From contig OX359195.1 of the NCBI GenBank assembly GCA_947172415.1, positions 3,695,501-3,759,500 of the forward strand: a DNA stretch of 64,000 bases. Reading direction: 5' to 3'. Both the position numbers and the translations under genes were made by a program. The first letter of the stretch is position 1. The number at the start of each line of letters is the position of its first letter. Shown piece after piece: positions 22,155 to 35,821 of this stretch. The notes under the pieces were generated by a model. That model was given only the letters and a program-made list of their open reading frames with translations, was not told the origin of the DNA and did not search any database. This DNA comes from Chondrosia reniformis (Eukaryota; Porifera; Demospongiae; Chondrillida; Chondrillidae).

Positions 22155-23301
22155 AAGACAGGCTGTGGCCTAGGTGCACCAGTGGTGAAGAAAACCCTGG
22201 GTCAACCAGAATAGGTGATTCCACTGGTGCCTCACAGGTGGATACACCTGAATGTAATAGCCTTTCTTCGGTCCCCATGACAAACCAACCAGACCTCTAG
22301 ACCGAGGACATGGTTAGGGCACTAATTGATTGCTATGAGCGATCTGAACCCAAAAGAGGTGGCTATCAGAAGCGTTTAGAGCGGGAATGGCTGAGCAAAT
22401 ACCCACATTTGCCTCAGACCGGTCGAACCCTTGCATTCCAAGCCAAAAGGACTTGGTAGGAGTCGGAGTACAGCAAGTAACTGGTAGCCGAGATTTAGAT
22501 TTGGTTAATGATGCACCGCAAGGTGCCTCTAGAAGGAGAAGGATCCAAGGGGTGATCTGGAACCTTCAGAGGGATAATATCCTCATGGAGCTCTACCGAG
22601 AAAGTAAGCCCATGGAAAAGGGGTATGCCAAGTGGTTGTACCAGGCTTGGAATGCTAAAATGCCAGACCATAAAACCACAAAGGTAGCACTAACTACAAG
22701 AGTTAGTTAGTAGAATCCAAAGAGGTCAAGATCTCTCGAGACTAAACCTTGTGGAACCTGACTCTCGTGGTTTAGCCACCCTAACTGAGACTGTGGAGGA
22801 AGGTGTGAGAGCCCAGGGACAGGGAGAGCCACACCAAGTTCAGGCCAGGACTGGACAAAATGGTGAGCTGTTTACAGGCCCTGTTGAAACTCCCTCACAT
22901 TATCATCCCAGTCCTAGGACAAGTGGCAATGATCATCTGATGCTACTTTTAGGCAAAGCAAAAGATACCTGTCTCCGAAAGAAACCTGGAGATTTCTCTG
23001 ATAGAAAACCCTGTGGGGCGGTGCGGTTCAACCATGTTGATACGGCACTGCTTCAGGAGGCCAATGATTGGGTGGAGAAAGAGTGGCAGGAAGGCCCTAG
23101 GTCGGCCTGGAACCTGAACTGCCTGGTCTACTCTGTTGCTATGGCTGTGAGGGGAAAGACAACCAACGAATCGCAGCCATGCAACTAGAGAAGGAAATCA
23201 GACAATCAAAAGACTGAGGGTTGTCCAAGCCAGACACTCCTTGCCTTAGTTAACTAAGGCAGGAAGTAACAAAGTTCTCCATTAAGGCTTTTGTTTCTAA
23301 A
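22155..23301 (+). mobile_element. R2/NeSL-like retrotransposon, copy 3 (5'-truncated, internally deleted)
   Basis: Starts at the point that matches about 5549 of copy 1, so the first 195 bp including the ribozyme region are missing. It ends with the shared 3' terminus (GCTTTTGTTTCTAA). About 3 kb is missing inside: near 23212 the sequence jumps from the part matching about 6600 of copy 1 to the part matching about 9628. The flanks carry TATACTA on both sides (before 22155 and just after 23301), a possible 7-bp target duplication in satellite. Confidence 0.87.
22277..23188 (+). pseudogene. R2/NeSL-like polyprotein N-terminal remnant (copy 3)
   Basis: It keeps ATG 22277 (MTNQP), which supports ATG as the ancestral start. 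The frame is broken soon after by a TAG near 22298, by a one-base loss near 22450 and by TAG codons near 22707-22711 (AGTTAGTTAGTAG, a 4-bp duplication). Both Myb-like segments are readable. The frame ends at 23186-23188 just before the large deletion, so no RT or nuclease remains. It can only be moved by another element, if at all. Confidence 0.85.
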
Positions 23302-26300
23302 GTATACTAGGTGTATGTACTATTCATATATACTAGTTATATATGTGTGTACTAGTTATATGTACTAGTTATATGCAGTACTCATGTGTACTAGTTTTAT
23401 GTACTAGTTGTATGTACTAGTATTAGGTATACTTAATCGTTGTATGTTGTAGTTGCATGCAGTAGTTGTATGTACGAATTGTATGTACTGGTTGTATGTA
23501 TATATTATTTGTATGTCCTAGCTGTGTACTAGTTGTATATACTAGTTTTATGTGGTAGTTTTATGTTCACTTTCTATGAACTAGCTGTATGTACTAGTGT
23601 CTTGTTGTTCGTACTAGTTGTATTCATGAGTTTTATAATCTCTTTCTATGTACTAGTTGCATGTACTAGTTGTATGTTCTGGTTGCATGTACTATTTTTA
23701 TGTACTAGTTATATGTCCTAGTTATATGTATAAGTTACTAGTTATAAGTTCTAGTTGTACCTTCTAAATGTATGTACTAGTTGTACGTACTAGTTGTGTG
23801 TACAAGTTGTAGGCACTAGTTGTAGGTACTGGTAATATTAACAAGTTGTAGGTACTACTTGTATGTACTAGTTATATGTACTAGTTTAATTGTATGTACT
23901 AATTGCATGGTCTGGTTGGATGTACTAGTTGTATGAATCAGTAATATGTACTAGTTGTCTGCACTAGTTGTATGAACTAATTGTAGGTCTAGTTTTATGT
24001 ACTAGTTGTATGAACTAGTCCTAGTTATATTTACTCGTTGCAGATACGAAATGTACGTAGAAGTTGTATGAACTAGTTTTATGGACAAGTTCATTGTACT
24101 AGTTGTATGTAGTAGTTATATTTACTAGTTGTATGAACCAGTTACATGGACTAGTTGTATGGAGTAGTACTTTGTTTATTTACTGGTTGTAGTTACAAGT
24201 TGTATGTACAGGTTTAATGTAATGGTTGTGTGTACCAAGTGTATGTTCTAGTTGTATATACTAGTTGTATGTACTAGTTATGTTTTAATTGTTTGTGCTA
24301 GTTGTGTTAACTAGTTGTATGGACTATTTATGTACTAGTTGTATGAAATTGTTGTAGGTACTATTACTGGTAATATTAACTAGTTGTAGGTACTACTTGT
24401 ATGTACTAGTTATATGTACTAGTTGTATGTACTACCTACTAGTTGTATGTACTAGTTTTGAGTATTATTTACTAGTTGTATGTACTAGTTGTATATACTT
24501 GTTGTAAGTACTAGTTGTATGTACTAGTAATATGTACTAGTTGTGTGTACTGGTTGTAAGTAATCGTTATATGTACTAGTTGTATTAAGTAGTTTTATAT
24601 ACTAGTTGTATGTTCAAATTGTTTTTACTAGTTGTGTGTACTATTTACTAGTTGTATGTACTAGTTGTATGTACTTGTTGTATATACTAGTTGTACGTAC
24701 TACTTATATGTACTAGTTGTGTGTAATTGTTGTATGTCCTAGTTATATTTAGTAGTTGTATGTACTAGTTGTAGGTACTAGTTGTATGTACTACCTTCAT
24801 GTACTCGTTCTTTGTACTAGTTGTATGTACTAGTTGCTGTACTAGATATGTACCAATTGTGTATATTACTTGTATATACCAGCTATGTTCTAATTATATG
24901 GATGAGCTTTATGTACTCTTTCTATGTACTAGTTGTTTGCACTAGTTTCTATTTCTATGTACTAGTTGTAAGTACTAGTTGTATATACGCGATACTTGTT
25001 GTATGTACTAGTTGTAAGTACTAGTTGTAGGTTCTAGTACTAGTTGTACAAGGTATTAGATAGGTTCTAGTTATATGTACTAGTTCAATGTACTAATGGT
25101 ATGTTCTAGTTTATGTTCTAGTTGTATGTACTCTTTATATGTACTAGTTACCTGGGTATGGACTAGTTTTATGTAGTAGTTGTGTGTACTAGTTATATGT
25201 GTATGTAATAAGTATATGTACTAGTTGTATGTACTAGGTGTATGTAATAATTATAGTTTCTAGTACTAGTTATAGTGGTTACTAGGTGGGTACAAGTTGT
25301 ATGTACTAGCTGTTTGTACTATTTGTATGTACTAACTGACTGTACTAGTTGATTTTACTAGTTGTATGTACTAGTACTAATTATATTTACTAGTTGTAGG
25401 TACAAGTTGTATGTAGTAGTTGTATGTAATAGTTGAATGTAATAGTTTATGTACTAGTTGTATGCACTAGTTCTATGTATACATTACTTGTATGTACTGA
25501 CTGTGTACTAGTTGTTTATACTAGTTTTATGTAGTAGTTTTAAGTTCATGTTCTATGAACCAGCTGAATGTACTGGTGACTTGATGTTGTATGTATGAGT
25601 TTCATGTACTCTTACTATGTACTTGTTGCATGTACTAGTTTCTAGTTGTATGTACTAGTTGTATGCACTGGTTGTGTGTACTAGTTGTATATATTACTTG
25701 TATGTCCTCGTGGTATGTACTAGGTGTATGTACTTGTTCTATGTACTAGTGGTATGTAGTAGTTGTATTTACTAGTTGTATGTACTAGTTATATGTAGTA
25801 GTTGTGTATACCAGTTGTATGTGCTAATTTTATGTACAAGGTGTATATACTAGTTTTATATACTAGTTGTATGTACTAGTATTAGTTATATTTAATAGTT
25901 GTAGGTACAAGTTGTATGTAGTAGTTGCATGTAGTAGTTGTATGTACGAATTGCATGTACTAGTTGTATGAAATAGTTGCATGTACTAGTTATGTACCAA
26001 TTGTATATACTAGTAGTATGTATATATAACTTGTATGTCCTAGCTGTGCACTTAGTTGTATATATATACTAGTTTTATGTGGTAGTTTTACGTTTCACCT
26101 TCTATAAACTAGCTGTATGTACTAGTGTTTGGTTGTTCGTTCAAGTTGTATGCACTGGTTGTGTGTAGTAGTTGTATATATTACTTTTATGTCTTAGTGT
26201 TATGTATGAGTTTTATGTACTCTTTCTATGTAATAGTTGCATGTACTAGTTTCTAGTTGTATCTACTAGTAGTATGCACTGGTTGTATGTACTAGTTGTA

Positions 26301-29300
26301 TGTATTACTTGTATGTCCTAGTTGTATGTACTAGGTGCATGTACTATTTATGTATAGTAGTTATATGTGTATGTACTAGTTATATGTCCTACTTGTATAT
26401 ACTAGTTGTAGGTTCTAGTTCTAGTTATACTAGGTACTAGGTAGATCCTAGTTGAATGTACTAGATACAAGTTGATGTACTATTATGTATGTACTAGTTA
26501 TATGTGTTTGTAATAAGTATATGTACTAGTTGAATGTACTAGTTATATGTACTAGTTGTATGTACTACCTGTATGTAATAGTTACAGATTCTAGCACTAG
26601 GTATAGTGGGTACTAGATAGATAGAAGTTGTATGTACTAGCTGTTTGCACTATTCTATGTACTAATTGTACGTACTAGTTGATTGTACTAATTGTATATA
26701 CTAATAGAAATTATATCTACTAGTTGTATGTACTAGTTGTATGTACTAGTTATGTACCAGTTGTATGCACTAGTTTAATGTACTAGTTTATGTACTCGTT
26801 CTATGTACTAGTTGTATGTACTAATTTTATGTACTAGGTGTATGTACTAGTTTTCTCTACTAGTTGTATGTACTGGTATTAGTTATATTTATTAGGTTTT
26901 GGTATAGTTGTATGTTGTAGTTGCATGTAGAAGTTGCATGTATGAATTTTATGTACCAGTTGAAGAACTAGTTGCATGTACTAGTTATGTACCAATTGTA
27001 TGTACTAGTTGTATGTATTTATTACTTGTATGTACTAGCTATATACTAGTTGTATGTATATACTAGTTTCTAGTTCTATGCACTAGTTGTACTGGTTGTG
27101 TGGACTAGTTGTTTATAATACTTGTATATCCTAGTTGTATGTGCTAGGTGTCCTAGTTATATGTTCTAGTTGTGTCCGATTGTTGTATGTACTCACAATA
27201 TTTACTATTTGTAGTTACTAGTTGTATGTACTAGTTGTTGTACCAGTAACTAGTTGTAGGTTCTAGCTGTACGTACTAATTTTATGTATTATACGTATGT
27301 ACTAGTTTTATGTTCTAATTTTTTGTAATAGTTGTATGTATGTTGTGTGTACTAGTTGTATATAGTCATTGTCTGTACTGTTTACAGGTACTACTTGTGT
27401 GTACTAGTTGTATGCACTAGTTATATGAACGAGGTGTAAGTACTAGTTATATGTACTAGTTGTATATATGTTCTAGCTGTATGTAATAGTTATAGGTTCT
27501 TTATGGTACTAGTTATAGTGGGTACTAGGTAAGTACAAGTTGTATGTACCACCTGTTTGTTCTATTTGTATGTACTAATTGCATGTATTATTTGTATGTA
27601 CTAATTGTATGCACTAATTATATGTACTAGTTGTATGTACTAGTTGTATGTACTAGTTGTAGGGAGTAGGTGTATATACTAATTGTATCTACTAGTGTTT
27701 TGTACTAGTACTAGTTGTATTAACTAATTGTAGGTATTGGTTGTGTTAACTAGGTGTATGTAGCCATTATCAACCATTGTATATACTAGTTGTATGTATT
27801 AGCTGTGTACTAATTGTATGTACTAGTTGTTTGTACTAGTCCTATGTACTAGGTGTAAGTACTATATATATGTACTAGTTATATGTGTATGTACTGAATA
27901 TATGTATTAGTTTTGTGTAATTGTTGTATGTACTAGTTGTATGCACTAGTTGTATGTCATCGTTGTATTTTCTAGTTGTGGGTACTAGTTTTATGTACTA
28001 GTTGTACGCATCATATATATGTACTAGTTGTATGTACTAGTTGTAGGTTCTAATACTAGTTATACTAGGTACTAGTTGTATGTACTAGTTGTATGTACTA
28101 GTTCTATGTATTCAATACTAGTTGTATGTACTAGTTCTATGTACTCAATACTAGTTGTATGTACTAGTTCTAGGTAATTGTTGTTGGTTCTAGTGCTAGT
28201 TGTACCAGATACTAGGTGGGTTCTAGTTGTATGTACTAGTTGTTTGTACTACTTGTATGTACTAGTTGTTTGTATTGGTTGTGTTTAATTGTTGTGGGTA
28301 CCAGTTGTGGGTACTAGTTGTATATACTACTTGTGTGTATTAGTTGTATGTACTAGTTGTATGTACTAGTTGTATGAACTAGTTATATATACTAGGTGTA
28401 TGTAATATTTATAGTAGTAGTTATATGTGTACGTACTTGTTATATGTACTAGTAGTGTGTTGTATATAATAGCTATATTTACCAGTTGTAGTTACTATTT
28501 GTATGTACTAGTTGTATGTAGTAGTAACTAGTTGTATGTGTCTAGTTGTATATACTCGTTGTATATACTAGTTGTATGTAATTGTTGCATGTTCTAGTTG
28601 CATGTACTAGTTGTATGTTCTAGCTGTTTGTACTAGTTGTACGTAATAGTTCTATGTACTAGTTTTATGTATTAGTTGCATGTACTAGTTGTATGTAAAT
28701 CCTAGTTGTTTGTACTAATTTTATGTACTAATTGCATGTACTATTTATATGTATTCTTTTTATGTACTAGTACTAGCTATAGTTTTAGCTTGTGTGTACT
28801 AGTTGTATCTACTAGTTGTAGGTTCTAATTGTATACACTAATTGTAGATATTAGTCGTATGTACTAGTTGTATGTACTAGTTGCATGCAATTGTTGTATA
28901 TACTAGTTTTGTGTGCTAGATTTAAGTACTAGTACTAGTTATGTTTGCTAGTTGTAGGTACTAGTAATATTTCCTTGTTGTAGGTTCAAGTTGTATTTTC
29001 CAGTTGTGTGCACTAATGGTTAGTAACAGTAACTTGTTGTATGCACTATATAGTTGTGTTTTCTAGTTATTTGTACTTGTTGTATATATTAGGTGTATGT
29101 ACTAGTTAATGGATTAGTTGTATATACTAGGTGAATGTACTAGTGGTGTGTACTAGTTGTATGAACTCTAGATGTATATACTAGATGTATACTAGTTGTA
29201 TGTACTAGTTGTGGTTCTAGTTTTATATAAAAGTTGTATGTACTAGTTGTGTATACCAGTTGTATGTATTATATATTGCGTGTACTAGTTTTATGAACTA

Positions 29301-32300
29301 GTTATATGTATTAGTTGTATGTACTATGTATATGTACTAGTTTAATGTTCTAGTTGTATGAACTATTTTTACGCCCTAGTTGTATGCACTAGATGTGTAC
29401 TACTTCTATGTACTCATTAGTAGTTGTATCTACTAGTTTTGTGTTCTTGTTGTATGTACTAGTTGTATGTACTAATACTTTTTATATTTACTAGTCGCAG
29501 GTATTAGTTGTGTATACTAGTTGTATGTACTACTACTAGCTATATTTACTAGGTTTAATTATTAGTTGAATGTATTAATTGTAATTAATAGTTGTATTTA
29601 CTAGTTGTATATACTAGATGTATTTACTAGTTATATTTACTCATTACTAGCTGTATGTGCCAGTTGTATGTTCTAGTTGTATGTACTAATACTAGTTTTA
29701 TTTACTAGTCGTAGGTACCAGTTGTATCTACCAGTTGTATGTACTGTTACTAGGTTTATTTAATATTTGTAGGTACTATATGTATGTACTAGTTGTAAGT
29801 ACTAGATTTATGTTCCAGTTGTAGGTAGTAGTTGTATGTATTAGTTGTATGTAATAGATTTTATGTACTCGTCACTAGTTGTTGGTACAAATAGCATGTC
29901 CTACATGTATGTACTCATAACTAGTTGTATGTACTAGCTGAATGTACTAGTAACTAGTTGTGTGTACTAGTTATATGTACTAGTTGTATGTATTAGTTGT
30001 ATGTACTGGTTGTATGTTCCAGTTGTATGTACTAGTTGTATGTTCTAATTGTTTGTACTAGTTGTATGTACTAGTTGTATGTACTCAATACTAGTTGTGT
30101 GTACTAGTTGTATGTCCTAGTTATATGTACTGGTTGTATGTTGTAATTGTTTGTACTAGTTGTATGTACTAGTTGTATGTACGCGATACTAGTTTTGTGT
30201 ACTACTGGTATGTATAAGTTATATGTACTAGTTGTATGTTCTATTTGTGTGCAATCGTTGTATGTACTAGTTATATTTACTAGTTGTATGTACTAGTTGT
30301 ATGTACCAGTTTCATGTGCTAGTTGTATATATGCACTATTTATATGTACTAGTTGTACTTATTATTTGTGTGTACTAGATGTGTGTTCCAGTTGTATGTA
30401 CTTGTTATATTTAGTAGTTGTATGTACTAGTTGAATGTCTAGTTGTTTGTACTTGTTGTATGTACTAGTTGTATGCACTATTTATATGTACTTCTTTAAG
30501 TACTAGTTGTATGTTCTAGTACGCGTTGTACTAGGTACTAGTTAGGTTCTAGTTGGATGTACTAGTTCAATGTACCAGTTGTATGTTCTAGTTAATGTTC
30601 TAGTTGCATACACTATTTATATGTACTAGTTACCTGTGTATGAATTAGTTTTTTGTTGCAGTTGTGTTTACTAGTTATATGTACTAGTTGTGTGTACTAG
30701 TTGAATCTGCTAGTTGTGTGTACTAGTTGTATGTACTAGTTGTAAGTACTAGTTGTAGGTTCAAATACTAGTTGTAAGTACTAGTTTAATGTACTAGTTG
30801 TATGTTCTAGTTTATGTTCCAGTTGTATATACTATTTATATGTACTAGTTACCTGTGTATGGACTAGTTTTATGTAGTAGTTGTGTGTACTAGTTATATG
30901 TGGATGTAATAAGTTTATATACTAGTTGTATATACTAGCTGTATTGAATAGTTATAGGTTCTAGTACTAGTTATAGTGGTTACTAGGTGGGTACAAGTTG
31001 TATGTACTAGCTGTTTGTTCTAGTTGTATGTACTGATTGTATGTACTAGTTGATTTACTAGTTGTATGTACTAGAACAAGTTATATTTATAATTGTAGGT
31101 ACAAGTTGTATGTAGTAGTTGTGTGTAATAGTTTATGTACTAGTTATATGTCCTAGTTGTCTATACTTGGTTTATGTACTCGTTCTATGTACTAGTTGTA
31201 TGTACTAGTTATATCTAGTACTTGTGTGTACTAGTTGTGTGTACAAATTTTATGGACTAGGTGTATGGACTAGTTTTATGTACTAGTATTAGTTATATAT
31301 AATAGTTGTAGGTACAAGTTGTATGTGGTAGTTGCATGTAGTAGTTGTATACACAAATTGTTTGTACTAGTTGCATGGACTGGTTATGTACCAATTGTAT
31401 GTACTAGTTGTATGTATATATTACTTGCATGTACTAGCTTAGTACTAGTTGTATAATTACTAGTTTTATGTGGTAGTTTTATGTTCACATTCTATGAGCT
31501 AGCTGTATGTACTAATGTCTTATTGTTCGTACTAGTTGTATGCATGAGTCTTATGTACTCTTTCTTTGTACTAGTTGCATGTACTAGTTTCTAGTTGTAT
31601 GTACTAGTTGTATGCACCGGTTGTGTGTGCTAGTTGTATATATTATTTGTGTGTCCTAGTTGTATGTACTGGGTGTATGTACTATTTATATATACTAGTT
31701 ATATGTGAATGTAGAAGTTATATGTTCACGTTGTGGCTAATTATTGTATGTACTAACTCTATTTTACTATTTGTAGTAACTAGTTGTATGTACTAGTTGT
31801 ACGTACTAATTGTATGTATTAGGTGTATGTACTAGTTGTAAGTTCTAATTGTTTGTACTAGTTGCATGTACTAGTTGTATGTACGAGTTATATGTACTAG
31901 TTGTATGTTCTAGTTGGGTGTAATAACTGTATGTACTAGTTATACTTTCTAGTTGTAGGTACTAGTTGCATGTATTAGTTGTATGTACTAGTTCTATGCT
32001 CTAGTTGTAAGTTCTAGTAGTAGTTATACAAGGTACTAGGTAGATCCTAGTTATATTTACTGGATATAAGTTGTATGTAGTAGTTTTACATACAAGATGG
32101 GTGTAATTTGTGTACGTACTAGTTGTATGTACTAGTTGTATATACTATTTTTATGTACTATGCATATGTGTATGTACTAGTTATCTTTAGTAGTTGTGTG
32201 AAGTAGGCGTATATACTAGTTGTTTGTACTAGTTATATGTACTAGTTGTATGTACTAGTTGTATGCACCATTTATATGGACTAGTTGTATATACTAGTTG

Positions 32301-33270
32301 TAAGTACTAGTTGTAAGTTCTAGTACTAGTTTATACTACGTACTAGGTTGGTTCTAGTTGTACGCACTAGTTGTATGTACTAGTTGTTTGTACTAGTTTT
32401 ATGTACTCAATACAAGTTGTATGTACTAGTTGTATGTACTAGTTATATGTACTAGTTGTTTGTACTAGTTGTATGTACTAGTTGTTTGTACTAGTTCTAT
32501 GTACTAATTGTATGTTCTAGTTATGTTGTAGTTGTATATAGTATTTCTATGTACTAGTTTAATGTAGTAATTGTGTGTACTAGTTATATTTACTGGTTGT
32601 GTGTACTAGTTGTATGTTCAAGTACAAGTTATAACAAAGTATTAGGTAGGTACTAGTTGTATGTACTAATCGTTTGAACTAGTTCTATACTATACTATAT
32701 ACTAATACTATACTAATTGTATATTCAAGTTTTATGTACTAGTTGTATTTATGTACTAGTTGTATGTACTGGTTGTATGTACTATTTATATGTACTAAGT
32801 ATATGTGTATGTGCTAGTTATATGTAGTAGTTGTGTGTACTACATGTATATATTAGTTGTATAAAGTAGTTATATGTACTAGTTGTATGTACAAGTTATA
32901 GCTTCTAGTATTAGTTATACTAGGTACTAGAAAGATTTTAGTTGAATGTACTAGACACAAGTTGTATATACTATTTGTATGTATTAATTGTGTGTTATTG
33001 TTGTATGTACTTGTTGTATGCACTATTTATATGTATTAACTGTATGTACTAGTAGTAAGTACTAGTTGTATGCTCTAGTACTAGTTATACTAGGTACTAA
33101 GTAGGTACTAGTTGTATGTACTAGTTTTATGTACCACTTGTAGGTTCTAGTTTATGTTCTAGCTGTATATACTATTTATATGTGCTAGTTTTCTGTGAAT
33201 TCACTAGTTTAATGTAGTAATTGTGTGTACTAGTTATATTTACATATTTGTGTGTAGTAGTTGTATGTAT
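23302..33270. repeat. 13-bp satellite array, fifth and longest block
   Basis: Nearly 10 kb of satellite with no insert that I can see. Several higher-order families are mixed: units with GTATATATTACTTGTATGT, units with GTACTAGGTAGGTTCTAG (for example near 25060, 26430, 28050, 30530, 32040, 32340, 32930 and 33090), and units with GGTAATATTAACTAGTTGTA (near 23825 and 24370). Short open frames here are translated repeat and are not taken as genes. Confidence 0.93.
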
Positions 33271-33613
33271 CTTTGGGATGGTACATCCTTCGACTTTTGA
33301 GCGTTTAAAACGCAGTTGGTTTCTTTCAATTCTTGGTCAAACGTTTCGACCCTTGGGGTCTTCCTCAGTGACTGATGGTTGATTGGAAGAATTGCCTCTA
33401 TTTATAGAGGATTTTTCCTGCCATTTCCACTTCCTGTCATGTGACCCTCAGCAGAATGAGAAAAACAGGAAGTATGAATATTAAATCGTCTCCAGGCTTG
33501 ATGTAACACAATGCCTTGATCTAAATTCATTCTCACCTGACTCTTCTGGATCCTGAATGCTTCTTTGACCCTTCTCCTTTGCCAGTGGGTTTCCCTGTCT
33601 GTAATCTTGGCCT
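33271..33613 (-). repeat. Inverted copy of the Penelope-like element 3' end
   Basis: Reverse complement of about 36083-36426, including the last third of the endonuclease frame and most of the terminal repeat. It joins the 5' terminal repeat directly at 33613/33614, where one base is shared. Small differences from the 3' end (TTTAAAACGC against a run of five T) show the two have diverged slightly. Confidence 0.9.
33336..33372 (-). ncRNA. Hammerhead-like core in the inverted end fragment
   Basis: Reverse-strand copy of the same motif inside the inverted fragment. The core and stem II are unchanged relative to the 3' repeat. It would only be present in transcripts running out of the element on the minus strand. 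Confidence 0.4.
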
Positions 33614-33874
33614 GACGATTTAATATTCATACTTCCTGTTTTTCTCATTCTGCTGAGGGTCACATGACAGGAAGTGGAAATGGCGGGAAAAATCCTCTAT
33701 AAATTGAGGCAATTCTTCCACTCAACCATCAGTCACTGAGGAAGACCCCCAGGGTCGAAACGTTTGACCAAGAATTGAAAGAAACCAACTGCGTTTTTAA
33801 ACGCTCAAAAGTCGAAGGATGTACCATCCCAAAGATAAGTTCGACGCAGTTATAAGGAATCCTTATTCTATTAT
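33614..33874 (+). repeat. 5' terminal repeat (pseudo-LTR) of the Penelope-like element
   Basis: A 261-bp sequence nearly the same as 36207-36467, from GACGATTTAATATTC to TTCTATTAT. It contains CCTCTATAAA, which could serve as a TATA-like promoter element, the hammerhead-like core (33732-33768), and the ATG (33819) of the reading frame in its last part. Confidence 0.9.
33732..33768 (+). ncRNA. Hammerhead-like ribozyme core in the 5' terminal repeat
   Basis: GTCA (stem I), then CTGAGGA (matches the CUGANGA core), then a GACCC/GGGTC stem II with a short loop, then GAAA, then CGTT and TGAC (stem I partner of GTCA). Stem III would be only one or two pairs (A-T, C-G) with no loop, which fits the minimal dimer-forming hammerheads known in Penelope-like elements. 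One extra A between CTGAGGA and stem II departs from the usual core, so activity is uncertain. Confidence 0.45.
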
Positions 33875-34655
33875 CGATTGCTCAGAGCGAGCTACTATTT
33901 CATTATGCTACCAGCTTAGAAACATCAAGGAACGTATTGCCCGTCATCGCAACCATCTTGTTTTCTTTCTCAGATGTAGGGACAAGAAGATTGTACCTAA
34001 GGGACTACGAGTTCAGTTTCAGATCACTACGGAAAAGGCCAAACGGCTCGCGTTTCGCACGTCAATGGCCTTAGTACGTGAACGTATCGGCGCCACCCGC
34101 TGGACTCTCCATCGCTCTAGAACTCATTTAGCATCCTGTGAGGAGTCCTTAAAGATGTTAGTCAATGATGAAACCTTCTATAAATTAGAAGAATGGAGCG
34201 ACAGTATAGCTGAAAGGACCTTCCATGAGACTAAAAAGAGACAGAGGGAGAAGTTCCAGGCCCTGTTGGAAAAAACATCCAAGAAAGATAAGTTCACACC
34301 TATTGACATTAAGAAGGTGGTTGTCAATCTTAGCAAAAAAGAATTGACAACTCATCAGACAAATGTCTTATCTCTAGGACTAAACTTTATACCTACTCCA
34401 TCTTCACTTCCACAGGAGGACATCATCACTGGAACTGAGACTCTGGCCCGAACCCTTCCAGGAACACTCGGTGAGAAACTCAGAAGTGAGGTACAACACT
34501 GCCTAGCCAAAGCTGAGGCCCCATGCTCCAACCTGACCAAAAGTCAGCAAGTAGCAATCAAGGAGCTTAGGTCTGATCCTGAAACCATCATTCTCCAGCG
34601 GATAAAGGGAATGCCACTGTCCTTATGGATAGGAAGGACTATGACCAGAAGATAA
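33819..34655 (+). pseudogene. Penelope-like polyprotein, N-terminal part
   Basis: A 278-codon frame starting at ATG 33819 inside the terminal repeat (MYHPKDKFDAVI). It is basic and predicted helical, with long Lys/Arg-rich stretches (residues about 60-100 and 140-190), like the N-terminal regions of Penelope RTs. About residue 260 it should enter the RT domain, but one base is missing near 34597. The last codons of this frame (IKGMPLSLWIGR) are therefore out of phase, and the true continuation is read in the frame of the next entry, which overlaps it. Everything before the lesion appears intact. Confidence 0.85.
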
Positions 34656-35821
34656 GGGCACTCTTGGATGATACGAGTTATCAAGCCATTAAGAGAAACC
34701 CCACAATGAAGATAGAACGGAAGGTAACTGAAGTTCTAAGGTCACTTGAGAAAAAAGGCAAACTCCCCTCTGATCTGAGGAAGAAGGTTCAGAACCAAAA
34801 CAGCTCCACACCTCAGCTCTACGGATTACCAAAAATCCACAAGGCAAGTGTACCCTTGAGACCAATTGTTTCCTCCATTAATTCCTCTACCTACAACCTT
34901 TCCAGGTACCTGGCAGGGGTATTGTCACCACTATGGGGGAAAACTTCTCACTTTGTGCGAAATTCTCATGACTTTTTCAAGAAGATCAGGGGAATGGATG
35001 TGAACACCGAAGATAAGTTGATCAGTTTCGATGTAAAGAGCCTATTCACCAAAGTACCCATTGATCTATCTCTACAGATCATCAGGAGACGACTTGCGCA
35101 GGACCCTAACTTGGAGCAACGGACACCCTTGGATGTATCCACCATTGCGGATCTTACAGAAATCTGTCTCAGGACAACGTACTTCCTGTACAGTGATGAG
35201 TTCTTTGAGCAGAAGGAAGGGGCAACCATGGGATCTCCTCTCTCCCCGGTGGTAGCGAACATCTTCATGGAGGAATTCGAAATAGAAGCTCTTCGTGCTG
35301 CTGTGATAAGGCCTAAGTTGTGGTTGAGATATGTGGATGACACATTTGACATCTGGAATTATGGTGACGAGCAGCTGGAGGACTTTTTGAGTTTCCTCAA
35401 TGGAAGACATCGCAACATCGAATTTACCATGGAGAAGGAGACCAATGGTTCCCTACCCTTCCTGGATGTGCAAGTAAAGAAGTGCATGGGAAGTTTGGAC
35501 ACATTTGTGTATAGGAAACCAACACACACAGACAGATACCTTCACTTTACCTCTCATCACCACCCTAGGGTAAAAACTGGTATCGCACTGTGTCTCAAAG
35601 ACAGAGCCGAAAAGATTTGTGGACCAAACTCCAGTAGCTTGGAAAAAGAAAAGGAGCACCTGGAAGGAGTACTTCAAGCTAATGGATACCCTAAATGGGA
35701 GGCTCACAGACTGCTCAACAGGAGAAGGCAGACTAAGGGGAGTGAGGATGAGTGTAAACACAAACTCTTTATTCCATATATAAAGGGACTCAGTGAGATG
35801 ATCGATAAAAGCTGTAGATAA
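34598..35821 (+). pseudogene. Penelope-like reverse transcriptase
   Basis: The frame is continuous from the lesion near 34597, with ADKGNATV before the ATG at 34625. RT motifs counted from 34625 are: PQLYGLPKIHK near residue 59, a feature shared by Penelope RTs; SFDVKSLFTKVP with catalytic Asp near 135; GATMGSPLSPVVANIFMEEFE near 200; LRYVDDTFDIW with the catalytic Asp pair near 235; and LPFLDVQVKK near 277. The catalytic residues are intact. Penelope RTs are related to telomerase RT. The frame stops at TAA 35819-35821, and the endonuclease begins in the same frame at the very next codon, so this stop is an in-frame nonsense change between the two domains (or a readthrough point). Confidence 0.9.
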
